A DNA stretch of 64,000 nt, taken from contig NZ_WRPK01000017.1 in the NCBI RefSeq assembly GCF_009755815.1, positions 1 through 64,000 on the forward strand, in the 5' to 3' direction. Source of the stretch: Flavisphingomonas formosensis. Lineage in GTDB: Bacteria > Pseudomonadota > Alphaproteobacteria > Sphingomonadales > Sphingomonadaceae. The position numbers and the translations under genes were made by a program. Positions 1 through 8,852 of the stretch are shown here, piece by piece. A model generated the notes under the pieces. That model was not told the origin of the DNA. It saw nothing but the letters and a program-made list of their open reading frames with translations, and did no database searches. How positions within the stretch are numbered: position 1 is the stretch's first letter; each line of letters begins with the position of its first letter.

Positions 1-1
1 T

Positions 2-103
2 TCTCGCGACGCCTTATGGGATCGAACCGGACAACTCCTCGACCTCTTCCCCGCCCACGAATGTCAGAATTATATCCGCCATGCCGGATATGATCCCGTA
101 TGA
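2..103 (+). CDS. IS630-family transposase, C-terminal fragment (cut by window edge)
   Basis: The frame entering the window at base 2 reads 33 residues to a TGA stop and ends with QLLDLFPAHECQNYI followed by RHAGYDPV. An ending of the type 'F..-x-EC-x-NY-x-x-x-AGY' is characteristic of IS630/Tc1-like DDE transposases, so this is very probably the 3' end of such a gene. Bases just after the stop (AAAATGCTCTAG, 108-119) look like an element end next to a CTAG target, but the other end lies outside the window, so the terminal repeat cannot be confirmed. Whether the element is intact upstream is unknown. Confidence 0.7.
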   Translation, partial: SRDALWDRTGQLLDLFPAHECQNYIRHAGYDPV

Positions 104-630
104 TCACAAAATGCTCTAGCGCGATCGCCCGCCATGCGGAAGCGCCCGCCGACAAAACGCCACACGCCGACGGACGCCCCTCAGACGGTCATTCATGGGC
201 ATGAACGAACCGCAGGCGCGCGGTAGCATGAGCTGACAAATGGGCTGAGTAAACAATTGTAAAATCGAGATGCCGAATCCGGCCTGTCACTCGCCGGATG
301 CTAGAGTGCGGAAGCTGGACGAGAATATCAATATTTCTTCCGAACAGACGTCGATCGTTGCTGGATGTGTAGAATCCTGATCTTCGAGAAACGCTCGAAG
401 GATTTGATCCGTACGTTGCCCGGATCAAATTGGAACGGATAAGGGAAAAGATCCACCCATTTTGTCTGCCTGTCGATCGTCACGATTCTTGCTCGCTTCT
501 CCCTATTCCGGGATTATAGGCATCGGAGTGCCGATGAGCACTCTGCCAGGCAGAGCGCATCTTCCTCGAGCGTCGGCTCCCGCTTCCGACAATCCGATCC
601 GATAGGCCTGCCTCGGCGGCACCGCGCCTG
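104..630. other. Intergenic region, no gene recognised
   Basis: About 530 bases between the transposase end and the end of the sensor kinase gene. Open frames here are short, lack ribosome binding sites and resemble nothing I know. It probably contains the right end of the insertion element (about 104-120) and the 3' region of the kinase transcript. No clear terminator hairpin was found. Confidence 0.5.
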
Positions 631-2004
631 TCATGGCAGGAGCATCTCGACCCGCGTGCCTGCCGCAGCCGGTACGATCACGAGCTTGCCGCGATGAAAG
701 CTCACGATCGCGGCGACGAGGCTGAGGCCGAGGCCAGTGCCAGGTTGCAGCACCGCATTCGGCGCCCGGAAGAAACGCTCGGTAACCCGGGTGACATGCT
801 CTGGCAGGATCCCCGGCCCATCGTCGCTGACCGCAATGCGGGTGCACGCGCCGGATCGATCCGCCGTCACGAGGATGTGCCCTCCTACGCCGCCATATTT
901 GATCGCATTGTCGAGCAGATTCGATACGGCCTGGAAGATGAGATCCGGATCCGCGCACAATGCCAGCCCCGGCTCAATCTCGGTCACGATGGACTGGCCG
1001 TGGCTTTCCGCTTCCGGCTGATGGAATTCCACGGCGTCGGCGAGCAGGGCGGCCAGATCGATGGCGCGCAGGCCGGCAGCGTGGCGGCCGCTTTCGATCC
1101 GCGCGATCTTCAGCAGCGCGTCGAAAACGGCGCGCAGGCGTGCCGCCTCGTCGATCGCCTGCTCGACCAGCGTTTCGCGCTCCTGCGCATCGGCCGCTCG
1201 ACGCAATTCGTCGAGATCCGCATGCAGCCGGGCGAGCGGAGTGCGCAGTTCATGGGCGATATTGTCCGAAACCCGGCGGACGGATTCCATCAGATCCTCG
1301 ATACGCGCCAGCATGCCGTTCAACGTGATCGCGAGATCGTCGAAATCGTCCCCGCTGCCACGGATGGCGATACGCTCGTGCAGATCGCCCTCCATTACAC
1401 GGCGGGCGGTGCGGTTTATCGCGTCGAGCCGCATGCCTACTGCACGGCTCATCGCAAAGCCGCCAATGATGGTGAGCAGGATCGCCGCACCACCGAGCCA
1501 GAGCGCACCCTGCGCGAACAGGCGTTCGCGATCGGCGAGCATTTCGACGTCGCGTCCGACGATCAGCCTGGCTCCGTCGGACAGGGCGCGTTCGACGACG
1601 AGGGCTTCCTCGTCATGTTCGATGCCATTTTCAAAAACATCTGCTTCGAGGCGGATCGAATGGGTGATCGGCTTGCGTGGCCAACTCGGCAGATTTGCGG
1701 TGATCGCCTCGCCGTCGGATGCGATGAGCGCGTGGAAGGCGACAGTTTCCTCCCGCTTTCTCACGCGCCGCTGGAGCGCCTCGATCAATGCTGGCCGTCC
1801 ATGCGCCGCGTCGATTCGGGCAAGCGTGTCGGCCTCAGCTGCCACGATGCCGAGCTCCTCCTGCATGGGGCGATGCACGCTGAGCCAGAAGGCCGCGCCG
1901 CACAGGCTCAGCAGGGATCCTAGGAACAGCCCGACATAGGTCAGCGCCAGCCGAAAGGTGAGGCTGCGCCTCATCCGATGGACAACGCCGCGCAGGGCCC
2001 TCAT
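631..2004 (-). CDS. Two-component sensor histidine kinase (HAMP, HisKA, HATPase_c)
   Basis: A 457-residue inner-membrane sensor kinase that should phosphorylate the response regulator encoded just upstream. Two membrane segments (about residues 16-42 and 167-190) flank a periplasmic domain of about 120 residues; a HAMP linker follows (about 190-240). The H-box IAHELRTPLARL places the phosphorylated histidine at residue 251. The N-box (DNAIKYG), G1 (DDGPGI) and G2 (GTGLGLSL) follow. I chose the ATG at 2004 because it overlaps the regulator's TGA as ATGA (2001-2004) and removes an unlikely arginine-rich extension. The layout resembles heavy-metal or QseC/PmrB-like kinases; the signal cannot be told from sequence. 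Confidence 0.9.
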   Translation of the reverse strand: MRALRGVVHRMRRSLTFRLALTYVGLFLGSLLSLCGAAFWLSVHRPMQEELGIVAAEADTLARIDAAHGRPALIEALQRRVRKREETVAFHALIASDGEAITANLPSWPRKPITHSIRLEADVFENGIEHDEEALVVERALSDGARLIVGRDVEMLADRERLFAQGALWLGGAAILLTIIGGFAMSRAVGMRLDAINRTARRVMEGDLHERIAIRGSGDDFDDLAITLNGMLARIEDLMESVRRVSDNIAHELRTPLARLHADLDELRRAADAQERETLVEQAIDEAARLRAVFDALLKIARIESGRHAAGLRAIDLAALLADAVEFHQPEAESHGQSIVTEIEPGLALCADPDLIFQAVSNLLDNAIKYGGVGGHILVTADRSGACTRIAVSDDGPGILPEHVTRVTERFFRAPNAVLQPGTGLGLSLVAAIVSFHRGKLVIVPAAAGTRVEMLLP

Positions 2005-2678
2005 TCGCCGGCGCGCAGCACGTAGCCCGTGCCGCGCACGGTGTGCAGCAGGGGCTTGCCGAAGCCGCGATCGATCTTCTGGCGCAGGCGGCTGACATGC
2101 TGATCGATGATGTTGGTTTGCGGATCGAAATGATAATCCCACACATTTTCGAGCAGCATCGCGCGCGTCACCGTGCGGCCGGCATTGCGGGCGAGATATT
2201 CGATGATCCGGAATTCGCGCGCCGTAAGGTCGATGCGCTGGCCCCGTCGCGTGACCTGGTGTCCGAGCAGATCGATCGCGAGGTCTCCGACGACGATCTC
2301 GGTCGACGGCGCGATCGCTGGTCCGCGCCGTACGATGACGTCGATGCGCGCCAGCAGCTCAGACATGGCGAAGGGCTTGGTGAGATAGTCGTCTCCGCCG
2401 GCGCGCAGTCCGGCCACGCGCTCGTCCACCTCGGCAAGCGCGCTCAATATCATCACGGGCGTCGTGATGCCGCTGGCGCGCAGCGTACGGATGATGGTCA
2501 GTCCGTCGACCTGCGGAAGCATGCGATCGATGACGAGCAGATCGAAATCCTCCGACGCCGCTCGCAGCAGGCCGGACCGGCCGTCCGCCTCGCGCACCGC
2601 ACTATGCCCCGCCTCGCGCAGGCCGCGTCCGATATGCTGCGCGACGCGATCATCGTCCTCGATCAGCAGGATGTTCAT
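2001..2678 (-). CDS. OmpR/PhoB-family response regulator
   Basis: A 225-residue regulator with a receiver domain (about 1-115) and a winged-helix DNA-binding domain (about 125-222). The acidic pocket is EDDD near residues 7-10, the phospho-acceptor is Asp51 in the stretch VIDRMLPQVDG, and the conserved lysine lies in YLTKPF. The DNA-binding half has the usual LTAREFRIIEYL start and a C-terminal RGTGYVLR hairpin. It overlaps the downstream kinase gene by 4 bp, so the two are translationally coupled partners. The upstream intergenic region carries a perfect 22-bp inverted repeat. Target genes are unknown; the divergent HAD/PAP2 pair is the nearest candidate. Confidence 0.93.
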   Translation of the reverse strand: MNILLIEDDDRVAQHIGRGLREAGHSAVREADGRSGLLRAASEDFDLLVIDRMLPQVDGLTIIRTLRASGITTPVMILSALAEVDERVAGLRAGGDDYLTKPFAMSELLARIDVIVRRGPAIAPSTEIVVGDLAIDLLGHQVTRRGQRIDLTAREFRIIEYLARNAGRTVTRAMLLENVWDYHFDPQTNIIDQHVSRLRQKIDRGFGKPLLHTVRGTGYVLRAGE

Positions 2679-2721
2679 ATCGGCTGGTTAGAGCGAACGC
2701 ACAGCATGCGCCACCATGCCC

Positions 2722-2779
2722 AACATTTGATTTCGGCCATCTTCAGGGAGGCGGGGAAAGATGGCCGAAATCAAATGTT
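2722..2779. repeat. Perfect 22-bp inverted repeat (14-nt loop) between divergent genes
   Basis: The left arm (2722-2743) and right arm (2758-2779) are exact reverse complements over 22 bp, separated by 14 bases. It sits in the leader region of both divergent transcripts, 43 bp upstream of the response regulator start and 56 bp upstream of the HAD hydrolase start. RNA from either strand could form a very stable hairpin. There is no T-run, so a simple terminator is not evident. Confidence 0.85.
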
Positions 2780-2835
2780 CGAACCATCCTATCGTCAGGC
2801 ACGAGTGCCACGCCTCGCCGCGAAAGGGAGCGACG

Positions 2836-3621
2836 ATGGCATTGAGGGATGACGGGGTGGAAAAGCCTGATGGTCCGGCGCCCCGGCCGACCCTGCTTTC
2901 GGTCTTCGATCTTGACCGCACGCTAACCCGGCTGCCCACCTACTTGCCTTTCCTTCTCTACGCCGCGTGGCAGCGCGCGCCGGAGCGCCTATTGCTGCTG
3001 CCCGCGCTGCTCGCGCCGGCGCTGGCCTATGCGCGCGGCAGCCTGCCTCGGGCGCGCATGAAGGAGCGGATGCACGCGTTGCTCCTAGGCAAGGCGCTAT
3101 CGGCCCGTGAGGTGCATCTGCTGGCCGAAGGATTTGCCGAGCGGCTGGTGCGGGCGGGTATCTATCGCCAGGCGCTCGACCTCATCGCCGCGGACAGGGC
3201 GGAGGGCCGTCGCATCATTCTCGCCACCGCGGCGCCTCGCTTCTATGCGGCGGCCCTCGCCGGGCGGCTCGGCATTGGTGAGGTGGTGGCAACCGATTGC
3301 GACTGGAGGGAGACTTATCTCACGCCTCATATCGTCGGCGAGAATTGCTATGGCGATGCCAAGTGCGCGATGCTGGCGGATCATCTGAGCGCGGGCGGGA
3401 TCGAGCGCGACCGGGCGCACATCCGCTTCTACTCCGACCATTGCTCAGACTTGCCGACGTTCGACTATTGCGATGAGCCCGTAGCGGTGAACCCATCCCC
3501 ACGTCTGCGTGCGGTCGCTGTCGATCGCGGCTGGCGGATACTGGATTGGCGCGGTTCGGCGGCGGCTGCGCGTGCACTATGGGACGAAAAGAACGAAAGC
3601 CAGCTCGGGATGGCCAGATGA
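2836..3621 (+). CDS. HAD-superfamily hydrolase, subfamily IB
   Basis: A 261-residue phosphatase-like protein. Motif I is FDLDRTLT (DxDxT), giving the nucleophile and acid/base aspartates; motif II is likely ATAAP near residue 137; motif IV is YSDHCSDLP, followed by CDEPVAVNPSPRLR, a stretch typical of HAD-IB proteins related to SerB-like and acyl-phosphate phosphatases. A hydrophobic helical insert follows motif I (about residues 38-75). The ATG at 2836 has a good AAGGGAG site 5 bases upstream; an earlier ATG at 2761 lies inside the inverted repeat and is less likely. It overlaps the PAP2 gene by ATGA, suggesting coupled roles in lipid or phosphate-ester metabolism. The substrate is unknown. 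Confidence 0.85.
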   Translation: MALRDDGVEKPDGPAPRPTLLSVFDLDRTLTRLPTYLPFLLYAAWQRAPERLLLLPALLAPALAYARGSLPRARMKERMHALLLGKALSAREVHLLAEGFAERLVRAGIYRQALDLIAADRAEGRRIILATAAPRFYAAALAGRLGIGEVVATDCDWRETYLTPHIVGENCYGDAKCAMLADHLSAGGIERDRAHIRFYSDHCSDLPTFDYCDEPVAVNPSPRLRAVAVDRGWRILDWRGSAAAARALWDEKNESQLGMAR

Positions 3622-4175
3622 CAAAGCACATATGCCATTGGCGGCCGGTGCCGGTCGCTCTCTCTTTCGTTCTCCTGTCAGCCGCCTCACCTGCCCAGGC
3701 GAGCCGTGGTGGCTGGGACGACGCCAGCACGATTGGCCGCGACGTTCTGGTCGCCGCGGCTCTGATCACGCCCGCCGTGCAAGGAGACTGGTCGGGCGAA
3801 TTGCAGGCCGTTGGCAGCCTGGTCGTCGCCGGCGGCACCACCAAGCTGCTCAAAGAGGGTTTTCCGGAGCGCCGGCCTGACGGCAGCGACCGCAAGAGCT
3901 TTCCCTCGGGCCATACGTCGATCGCCTTCGCCGCGGCTGCGACGCTGGAGAACCGCTACGGCTGGAAAGCGGGCCTGCCAGCTCTGGCAGTGGCCACTTT
4001 CGTGGGCGTCGGTCGCATTGAGGCAAAACGCCACCACTGGTACGACACGGTAGCAGGTGCCTCGATCGGGCTCGCGAGCGGTTTCCTCCTGACGCGGCAA
4101 AGGCACCCGGCGGTGCGCCTCGTGCCGTGGGGAGACAGCAAGGGCGGTGGTCTCGCCTTCTCGACCCGCTTCTAG
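3618..4175 (+). CDS. PAP2-family phosphatase (exported)
   Basis: A 185-residue protein with an N-terminal signal sequence (hydrophobic core about 11-24, likely cleavage after AQA). The three acid-phosphatase motifs are visible: K-x6-RP in KEGFPERRP, PSGHTS, and R-x5-H-x3-D in the stretch EAKRHHWYDT. PAP2 proteins remove phosphate from lipid phosphates such as phosphatidate or undecaprenyl pyrophosphate in the periplasm or outer membrane face. The start at 3618 overlaps the HAD stop as ATGA, so the two are co-translated. It is short and has few membrane spans, which fits the small soluble or periplasmic PAP2 class better than the six-span membrane type. Confidence 0.87.
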   Translation: MTKHICHWRPVPVALSFVLLSAASPAQASRGGWDDASTIGRDVLVAAALITPAVQGDWSGELQAVGSLVVAGGTTKLLKEGFPERRPDGSDRKSFPSGHTSIAFAAAATLENRYGWKAGLPALAVATFVGVGRIEAKRHHWYDTVAGASIGLASGFLLTRQRHPAVRLVPWGDSKGGGLAFSTRF

Positions 4176-4331
4176 GTTGGTGTACGATTCGATCGCATCG
4201 GATCGAGCGATCTTACTCGTTTTGGTATCGTAGTTTCCGAGCTGGCAGCTGGGCCCGGCTGCTTCGCAATCGCGTCAGCGCCCCGAACCGGACGTTCGCG
4301 CATTTCATCACGTGCGAAGGCAGGGATGACT

Positions 4332-4350
4332 TTTCCCGAGAGCCGGGAAA
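4332..4350. terminator. Possible terminator hairpin after the HAD/PAP2 pair
   Basis: A 7-bp stem (TTTCCCG / CGGGAAA) with the 5-base loop AGAGC, about 155 bases after the PAP2 stop. It is not followed by a T-run, so intrinsic termination is uncertain. Confidence 0.3.
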
Positions 4351-4428
4351 CGCGCGCGCGGCAGTTCGAAAAGCGCTTCTCGATCGCCGCGTGCGACTAT
4401 GTCTCCCCTGGAGGCGATCTTTCCCTGG

Positions 4429-4450
4429 GGAAACGGCCATGGCCGTTTCC
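4429..4450. repeat. Perfect 22-bp palindrome
   Basis: The 11-base half GGAAACGGCCA is followed immediately by its exact reverse complement, centred on the NcoI-like CCATGG core. A gapless palindrome of this length could be a protein binding site or a cruciform-prone end. No second copy was noticed in the window. Confidence 0.7.
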
Positions 4451-4796
4451 TTCGAAGCAGCGATGAGGAGCGGGGGATACAGGGTCAAGCCACTGCGACT
4501 TCGAGATCCGGTGCCAACACCGGTGCGCTACCCCCGTCTAACGAGGTAAATTCTACCGACGCCGACGAACCGGTCCGCAATTCTTTTGCAGACGGATCAT
4601 GAGGTGGACGTGAGATCGTATTCCACCGGGGGGCTTTGGCGGCATAGCCTGGCCGATCTCTGACCAGTCCGGGATCGTCATGCTGGCATAGGGCGCTCAC
4701 CTGACGGCGTTCGCTGGACCGAGGCGATCGCAAGCGTCTTTGTTGCAATGCGGCGTCTTGTCAGGCGACCTGGGTTCGCGTACCCGCCGCCACAAC

Positions 4797-4817
4797 GGCC
4801 GTGGCCGGTCCACGGCC
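4797..4817 (+). promoter_or_regulatory. Leader hairpin upstream of acnB
   Basis: The arms GGCCGTGG (4797-4804) and CCACGGCC (4810-4817) are exact complements around the 5-base loop CCGGT, ending 52 bases before the acnB start. If the promoter lies upstream this forms in the 5' untranslated RNA and may affect stability or translation. A regulatory role is inference only. Confidence 0.4.
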
Positions 4818-4869
4818 GGTGACCGGCGGCGTGTCTGCTTCTGTTGTGCACTCATGAAGGTGGGATAAG

Positions 4870-7632
4870 ATGAGCCTCTACCTTGATTACCTGACCGAAA
4901 TTCAAGGCAGAGCAACCCAGGGGCTTGCACCCAAGCCGATCGACGATGGCGGGCTCCTCGCCGAGATCATCGCGCTCATCAAGCAGCCTGGCAACGAGCA
5001 TCGGGCCGACGCTCTGAAATTCTTCATTTACAATACGTTGCCAGGTACCACCAGCGCGGCGGCGGTCAAGGCCGCTTTCCTGAAGCAGATCATCCTCGGG
5101 GCAGCGGTTGTTCCGGAGATCTCGGTGGCCTTCGCGCTTGAGCTCTTGTCTCACATGAAGGGCGGCCCATCGGTCGAAGTGCTGCTCGACCTCGCGCTGG
5201 GCGATGAGCCCGCGATCGCGAAGCAGGCGGGCGACGTGCTCAAGACGCAGGTCTTCCTCTACGACGCCGATATGGCGCGTCTGCGCGACGCATTTCTGCT
5301 GGGCAACGGCATTGCGACGGAGGTCCTCGAGAGCTACGCGCGGGCTGAGTTCTTCACCAAGCTGCCCGACGTCGAGGACGAGATCCCGGTCGTGACCTTC
5401 ATCGCTGGCGAAGGCGATATCTCGACCGACCTGCTGTCGCCCGGCAATCAGGCGCATTCGCGCTCGGATCGCGAACTGCATGGCCAGTGCATGATCTCGC
5501 CGGAAGCCCAGCAGGCGATCGTTGCGCTCAAGGCGCAGCATCCGGACAAGCGCGTGATGCTGATCGCCGAGAAGGGCACGATGGGCGTCGGATCGTCGCG
5601 CATGTCGGGCGTGAACAATGTGGCGCTGTGGACCGGCAAGCAATCGAGCCCCTATGTGCCCTTCGTGAACTATGCGCCCGTGGTCGCGGGCACCAACGGC
5701 ATCTCGCCGATCTTCGCGACCACCGTCGACGTGACCGGCGGCATCGGCATCAACCTGAAGAACTGGGTCAAGAAGACCGGCCCCGACGGCAAACCGATCG
5801 TCAACAATGACGGAAATCCGATCCTCGAGGAGAAGTTCTCGGTCGAGACGGGCACCGTCCTCAAGATCGACGTGAAGAACAAGAAGCTCCGCAACGCGGA
5901 GGGCGAAGAACTGGTGGACGTCGCCGCCTCCTTCACGCCGCAGAAGATGGAATTCATGAAGGCCGGCAGCTCCTATGCCGTCGTCTTCGGCAAGAAGCTC
6001 CAGACTTTCGCCGCGCAGACGCTCGGGATCGAACCGACCCCGGTCTTCGCTCCGAACAAGGAGATAACTGCGGAGGGCCAGGGGCTGACCGCGGTCGAGA
6101 AGATCTTCAACCGCAACGCCGTCGGCGTGACGCCGGGCAAGGTGCTGCATGCGGGCTCCGACGTGCGGGTCAAGGTGAATATCGTCGGCTCGCAGGACAC
6201 GACCGGGCTGATGACCGCGCAGGAACTGGAGGCGATGGCGGCCACCGTCATCTCTCCGCTGGTCGATGGCGCCTATCAGTCGGGCTGCCACACGGCTTCG
6301 GTGTGGGACAAGAAGGCGCAGGCCAACATCCCGAAGCTCATGGCCTTCATGAACAATTTCGGCCTGATCACCGCCCGTGATCCGAAGGGCGTCTATCATG
6401 CGATGACGGATGTGATCCACAAGGTGCTGAACGACATCACCGTGGACGATTGGGCGATCATCATCGGCGGAGACAGCCACACGCGCATGTCCAAGGGCGT
6501 GGCCTTCGGCGCGGACTCCGGCACCGTCGCACTGGCGCTCGCCACCGGCGAGGCGACCATGCCGATCCCGCAGTCGGTTAAGGTGACCTTCAAGGGCAAG
6601 ATGCAGCCGCATATGGACTTCCGCGATGTCGTCCACGCCACCCAGGCGCAGATGCTGCAGCAGGCCGGCGACAATGTCTTCCAGGGTCGGGTCATCGAGG
6701 TCCATATCGGCACTCTGCTTGCCGACCAGGCCTTCACCTTCACCGACTGGACGGCCGAGATGAAGGCCAAGGCCTCCATCTGCATCTCGCAGGACGAGAC
6801 GCTGATCGAGTCGCTGGAGATAGCGAAATCGCGCATCCAGATTATGATCGACAAGGGCATGGACAATGCCGCCGGGACGCTGAAGGGTCTGATCGCCAAG
6901 GCCGATACCCGCATTGCCGAAATTCGTATGGGCGAGAAGCCGGCGCTGGCCCCCGACGCCAATGCGAAATATTTCGCCGAGATCGTGGTGGACCTGGACC
7001 TGATCGACGAGCCGATGATCGCCGATCCGGATGTGAACAACGCTGATGTATCGAAGCGCTACACGCACGATACGATCCGACCGATCTCCTATTATGGCGG
7101 AACCAAGAAGGTGGATCTGGGCTTCGTTGGATCCTGCATGGTGCACAAGGGCGACATGAAGATTGTCGCGCAGATCCTCAAGAATATCGAAAAGACCGAC
7201 GGCAAGGTCGAGTTCAAGGCGCCGCTGGTCATCGCGCCGCCCACCTACAATATCGTCGATGAACTCAAGGCCGAGGGTGATTGGGAGATTCTGCAGAGAT
7301 ATTCGGGCTTCGAGTTCGATGATGCGCACCCGAAGACGGCGTCCCGGACCGAATATGAGAATATTCTCTATCTCGAACGTCCGGGCTGTAACCTCTGCAT
7401 GGGTAATCAGGAGAAGGCGGCGAAGGGTGACACCGTCCTTGCCACCTCCACCCGCCTGTTCCAGGGCCGCGTCGTCGAGGATTCCGTGGAGAAGAAGGGT
7501 GAATCGCTGCTGGCATCGACCCCGGTCGTGGTCCTCTCGACTATTCTCGGCCGCACGCCGAGCGCCCAGGAATATAAGGCCGCAGTGGAAGGGATCGATC
7601 TGACGAAGTTCGCGCCGCCGAAGGCGGCGTGA
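4870..7632 (+). CDS. acnB: Aconitate hydratase B (bifunctional aconitase/2-methylisocitrate dehydratase)
   Basis: A 920-residue TCA-cycle enzyme that interconverts citrate and isocitrate through cis-aconitate; in this family it can also act on 2-methylisocitrate. It opens with the helical HEAT-like domain (about 1-160) and swivel domain peculiar to AcnB, then the aconitase core. Cysteines for the [4Fe-4S] cluster are visible in FVGSCMVHKGD and near the C-terminus in GCNLCMGNQ; GGDSHTRMSKGV is another core motif. It is somewhat longer than the Escherichia coli protein (about 865 residues) owing to insertions in the middle, e.g. around residues 290-350. The GGTGGGATAAG stretch serves as ribosome binding site. 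It stands alone, with a leader hairpin upstream and a terminator-like hairpin downstream. Confidence 0.97.
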   Translation: MSLYLDYLTEIQGRATQGLAPKPIDDGGLLAEIIALIKQPGNEHRADALKFFIYNTLPGTTSAAAVKAAFLKQIILGAAVVPEISVAFALELLSHMKGGPSVEVLLDLALGDEPAIAKQAGDVLKTQVFLYDADMARLRDAFLLGNGIATEVLESYARAEFFTKLPDVEDEIPVVTFIAGEGDISTDLLSPGNQAHSRSDRELHGQCMISPEAQQAIVALKAQHPDKRVMLIAEKGTMGVGSSRMSGVNNVALWTGKQSSPYVPFVNYAPVVAGTNGISPIFATTVDVTGGIGINLKNWVKKTGPDGKPIVNNDGNPILEEKFSVETGTVLKIDVKNKKLRNAEGEELVDVAASFTPQKMEFMKAGSSYAVVFGKKLQTFAAQTLGIEPTPVFAPNKEITAEGQGLTAVEKIFNRNAVGVTPGKVLHAGSDVRVKVNIVGSQDTTGLMTAQELEAMAATVISPLVDGAYQSGCHTASVWDKKAQANIPKLMAFMNNFGLITARDPKGVYHAMTDVIHKVLNDITVDDWAIIIGGDSHTRMSKGVAFGADSGTVALALATGEATMPIPQSVKVTFKGKMQPHMDFRDVVHATQAQMLQQAGDNVFQGRVIEVHIGTLLADQAFTFTDWTAEMKAKASICISQDETLIESLEIAKSRIQIMIDKGMDNAAGTLKGLIAKADTRIAEIRMGEKPALAPDANAKYFAEIVVDLDLIDEPMIADPDVNNADVSKRYTHDTIRPISYYGGTKKVDLGFVGSCMVHKGDMKIVAQILKNIEKTDGKVEFKAPLVIAPPTYNIVDELKAEGDWEILQRYSGFEFDDAHPKTASRTEYENILYLERPGCNLCMGNQEKAAKGDTVLATSTRLFQGRVVEDSVEKKGESLLASTPVVVLSTILGRTPSAQEYKAAVEGIDLTKFAPPKAA

Positions 7633-7704
7633 TCCGAGTCCGGCCCGTATTGTCAAAAACCGGCTTCGTACCGCTATAGCAATCGCGGCAATCGCGGCAT
7701 TCAA

Positions 7705-7740
7705 TGAAGACAGCGCAGCGTCTCGCTCGCGCTGTCTTCA
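7705..7740. terminator. Hairpin between convergent acnB and oxygenase genes
   Basis: A 12-bp perfect stem (TGAAGACAGCGC 7705-7716 and its complement 7729-7740) with a 12-base loop, 72 bases after the acnB stop. Because the next gene converges, it could serve both strands. No T-run follows. Confidence 0.55.
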
Positions 7741-7896
7741 CTGTCGCGGAATCTGTTCCGTTCCGTCAGAGATGTGGTTCCGGGATCTGGTGACGCGGAT
7801 CTGACGTGAAGCGGTTGGTTGGTTGCCCCGTATGCGGATGGCTTCGCGCTGCCTGCGGCCCAGCTGCATCCTTCCATTCAGGCCGAATGGTGCGCG

Positions 7897-8655
7897 TCAA
7901 ATTCCGGGGGGAGATAGCTGGCGGCTCCGCGTCAAAAATTTCCAGGTCACGACAAGGACGTCGCGATGGGCCGGATGGGCCGGGAAAGCCACTTTTATCG
8001 GGGTGACGCCATGCCTGATCCGCCTGTCGTCGAGGAGCACGGCATCGCCTGGATCACGAAGCATGAAGCGGCCGAGCGGCTGTTCGTCATTGCCTCCAAT
8101 CTCGGTCACGCCTTCGTCCACATTTTCGCGGGATATCAACAAGACCAGCACCCAGTCGACGCCGTCTCGATGCAGACCCTCGGGCGTCGGGCGGCCGATC
8201 TCCGTCGGCGAGGCTTCGATCCTGAACTGATGCATTTCGCTGTGCCAGCACCCTGAGATATTCCGACCATCGAGTGTGCTGAACAAAGGGGTCAGGCGCT
8301 GAAAGATCGAGCGCAGGATAGCGCTGTCGGCGACGGCGGATTCAACGGGGTCGAACCAGCGCTGCACATCGCCGTTGAGCGGATTATAGTCGCGGCTTTG
8401 GAAATGCGGCTGGTGAGGCTTGCGAACGAAGTCGCGGCCGCTTGCTTCGAACACGGCGTGGCGACGGCGCCGGTAGCGCCCACCGTCCGCCATGTATCGG
8501 TCCTGCCCCAGCCTGTCCCAGGACGATGCAAAAGACGGCCAATTCTCATCGGACCAACCAGCCAGCCGTTGGAGCGCTGGTGCGGGCAAGTGAACATACC
8601 CGCTTTGGACGAGCTTCTCCCGAAAGCCAGTAATCGCATCACCATGACTCGCCAC
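7897..8655 (-). CDS. 2-oxoglutarate/Fe(II) dioxygenase family protein (DUF2257 type)
   Basis: A 252-residue protein resembling the 2OG-Fe_Oxy_2 group, which includes bacterial free amino-acid hydroxylases such as L-isoleucine 4-hydroxylase. The metal triad is probably HRD in GLHRDGVDW and the later histidine in RRIRHGVTPI; the arginine for 2-oxoglutarate binding is probably in the C-terminal HRDVLVVTWKF stretch. The start appears to be GTG at 8655 with an AGGGAG stretch upstream at a long spacing, so it is uncertain. It converges on acnB and has no operon partner. The role of free amino-acid hydroxylation is inferred from the family; the substrate is not visible. Confidence 0.8.
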   Translation of the reverse strand: MASHGDAITGFREKLVQSGYVHLPAPALQRLAGWSDENWPSFASSWDRLGQDRYMADGGRYRRRRHAVFEASGRDFVRKPHQPHFQSRDYNPLNGDVQRWFDPVESAVADSAILRSIFQRLTPLFSTLDGRNISGCWHSEMHQFRIEASPTEIGRPTPEGLHRDGVDWVLVLLISRENVDEGVTEIGGNDEQPLGRFMLRDPGDAVLLDDRRIRHGVTPIKVAFPAHPAHRDVLVVTWKFLTRSRQLSPPGI

Positions 8656-8852
8656 TGCGATCGGATCTCCCTACCAGCTGCAGATAGGAGGCGGTGGAGC
8701 GAATTGCGATGCCGGTGCGGTCGGCCCAATGGTGCATCATCGCCCATTCGCCGCGATAAGGTCATTCTTGGGTCGCCGGCTTTGATGGGCCCATGATCTG
8801 ACGTTCAGCTTCCAGCCTTGCCGTATCCGACGAAAGCTCTTCAGGCTGCGCG

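Larger units (their letters stand above)
4176..4869. other. 694-bp intergenic region with hairpins, no gene recognised
   Basis: No convincing coding frame. It holds several structured elements: a hairpin TTTCCCG-AGAGC-CGGGAAA at 4332-4350, a perfect 22-bp palindrome at 4429-4450 and a hairpin with 8-bp arms at 4797-4817 in the acnB leader. Overlapping frames on both strands around 4210-4550 look like chance frames in GC-rich DNA. Confidence 0.5.

Noticed and set aside
694-1923. Long plus-strand frame opposite the sensor kinase
   Set aside because: The kinase on the minus strand has all catalytic boxes and an ATGA link to its regulator; the opposite frame shows no domain and no ribosome site.
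4852-7704. A long open frame of about 950 codons on the minus strand, antisense to acnB
   Set aside because: It mirrors acnB almost exactly, has an arginine/histidine/aspartate-rich composition, and matches no family. It arises from GC-rich codon use of acnB.
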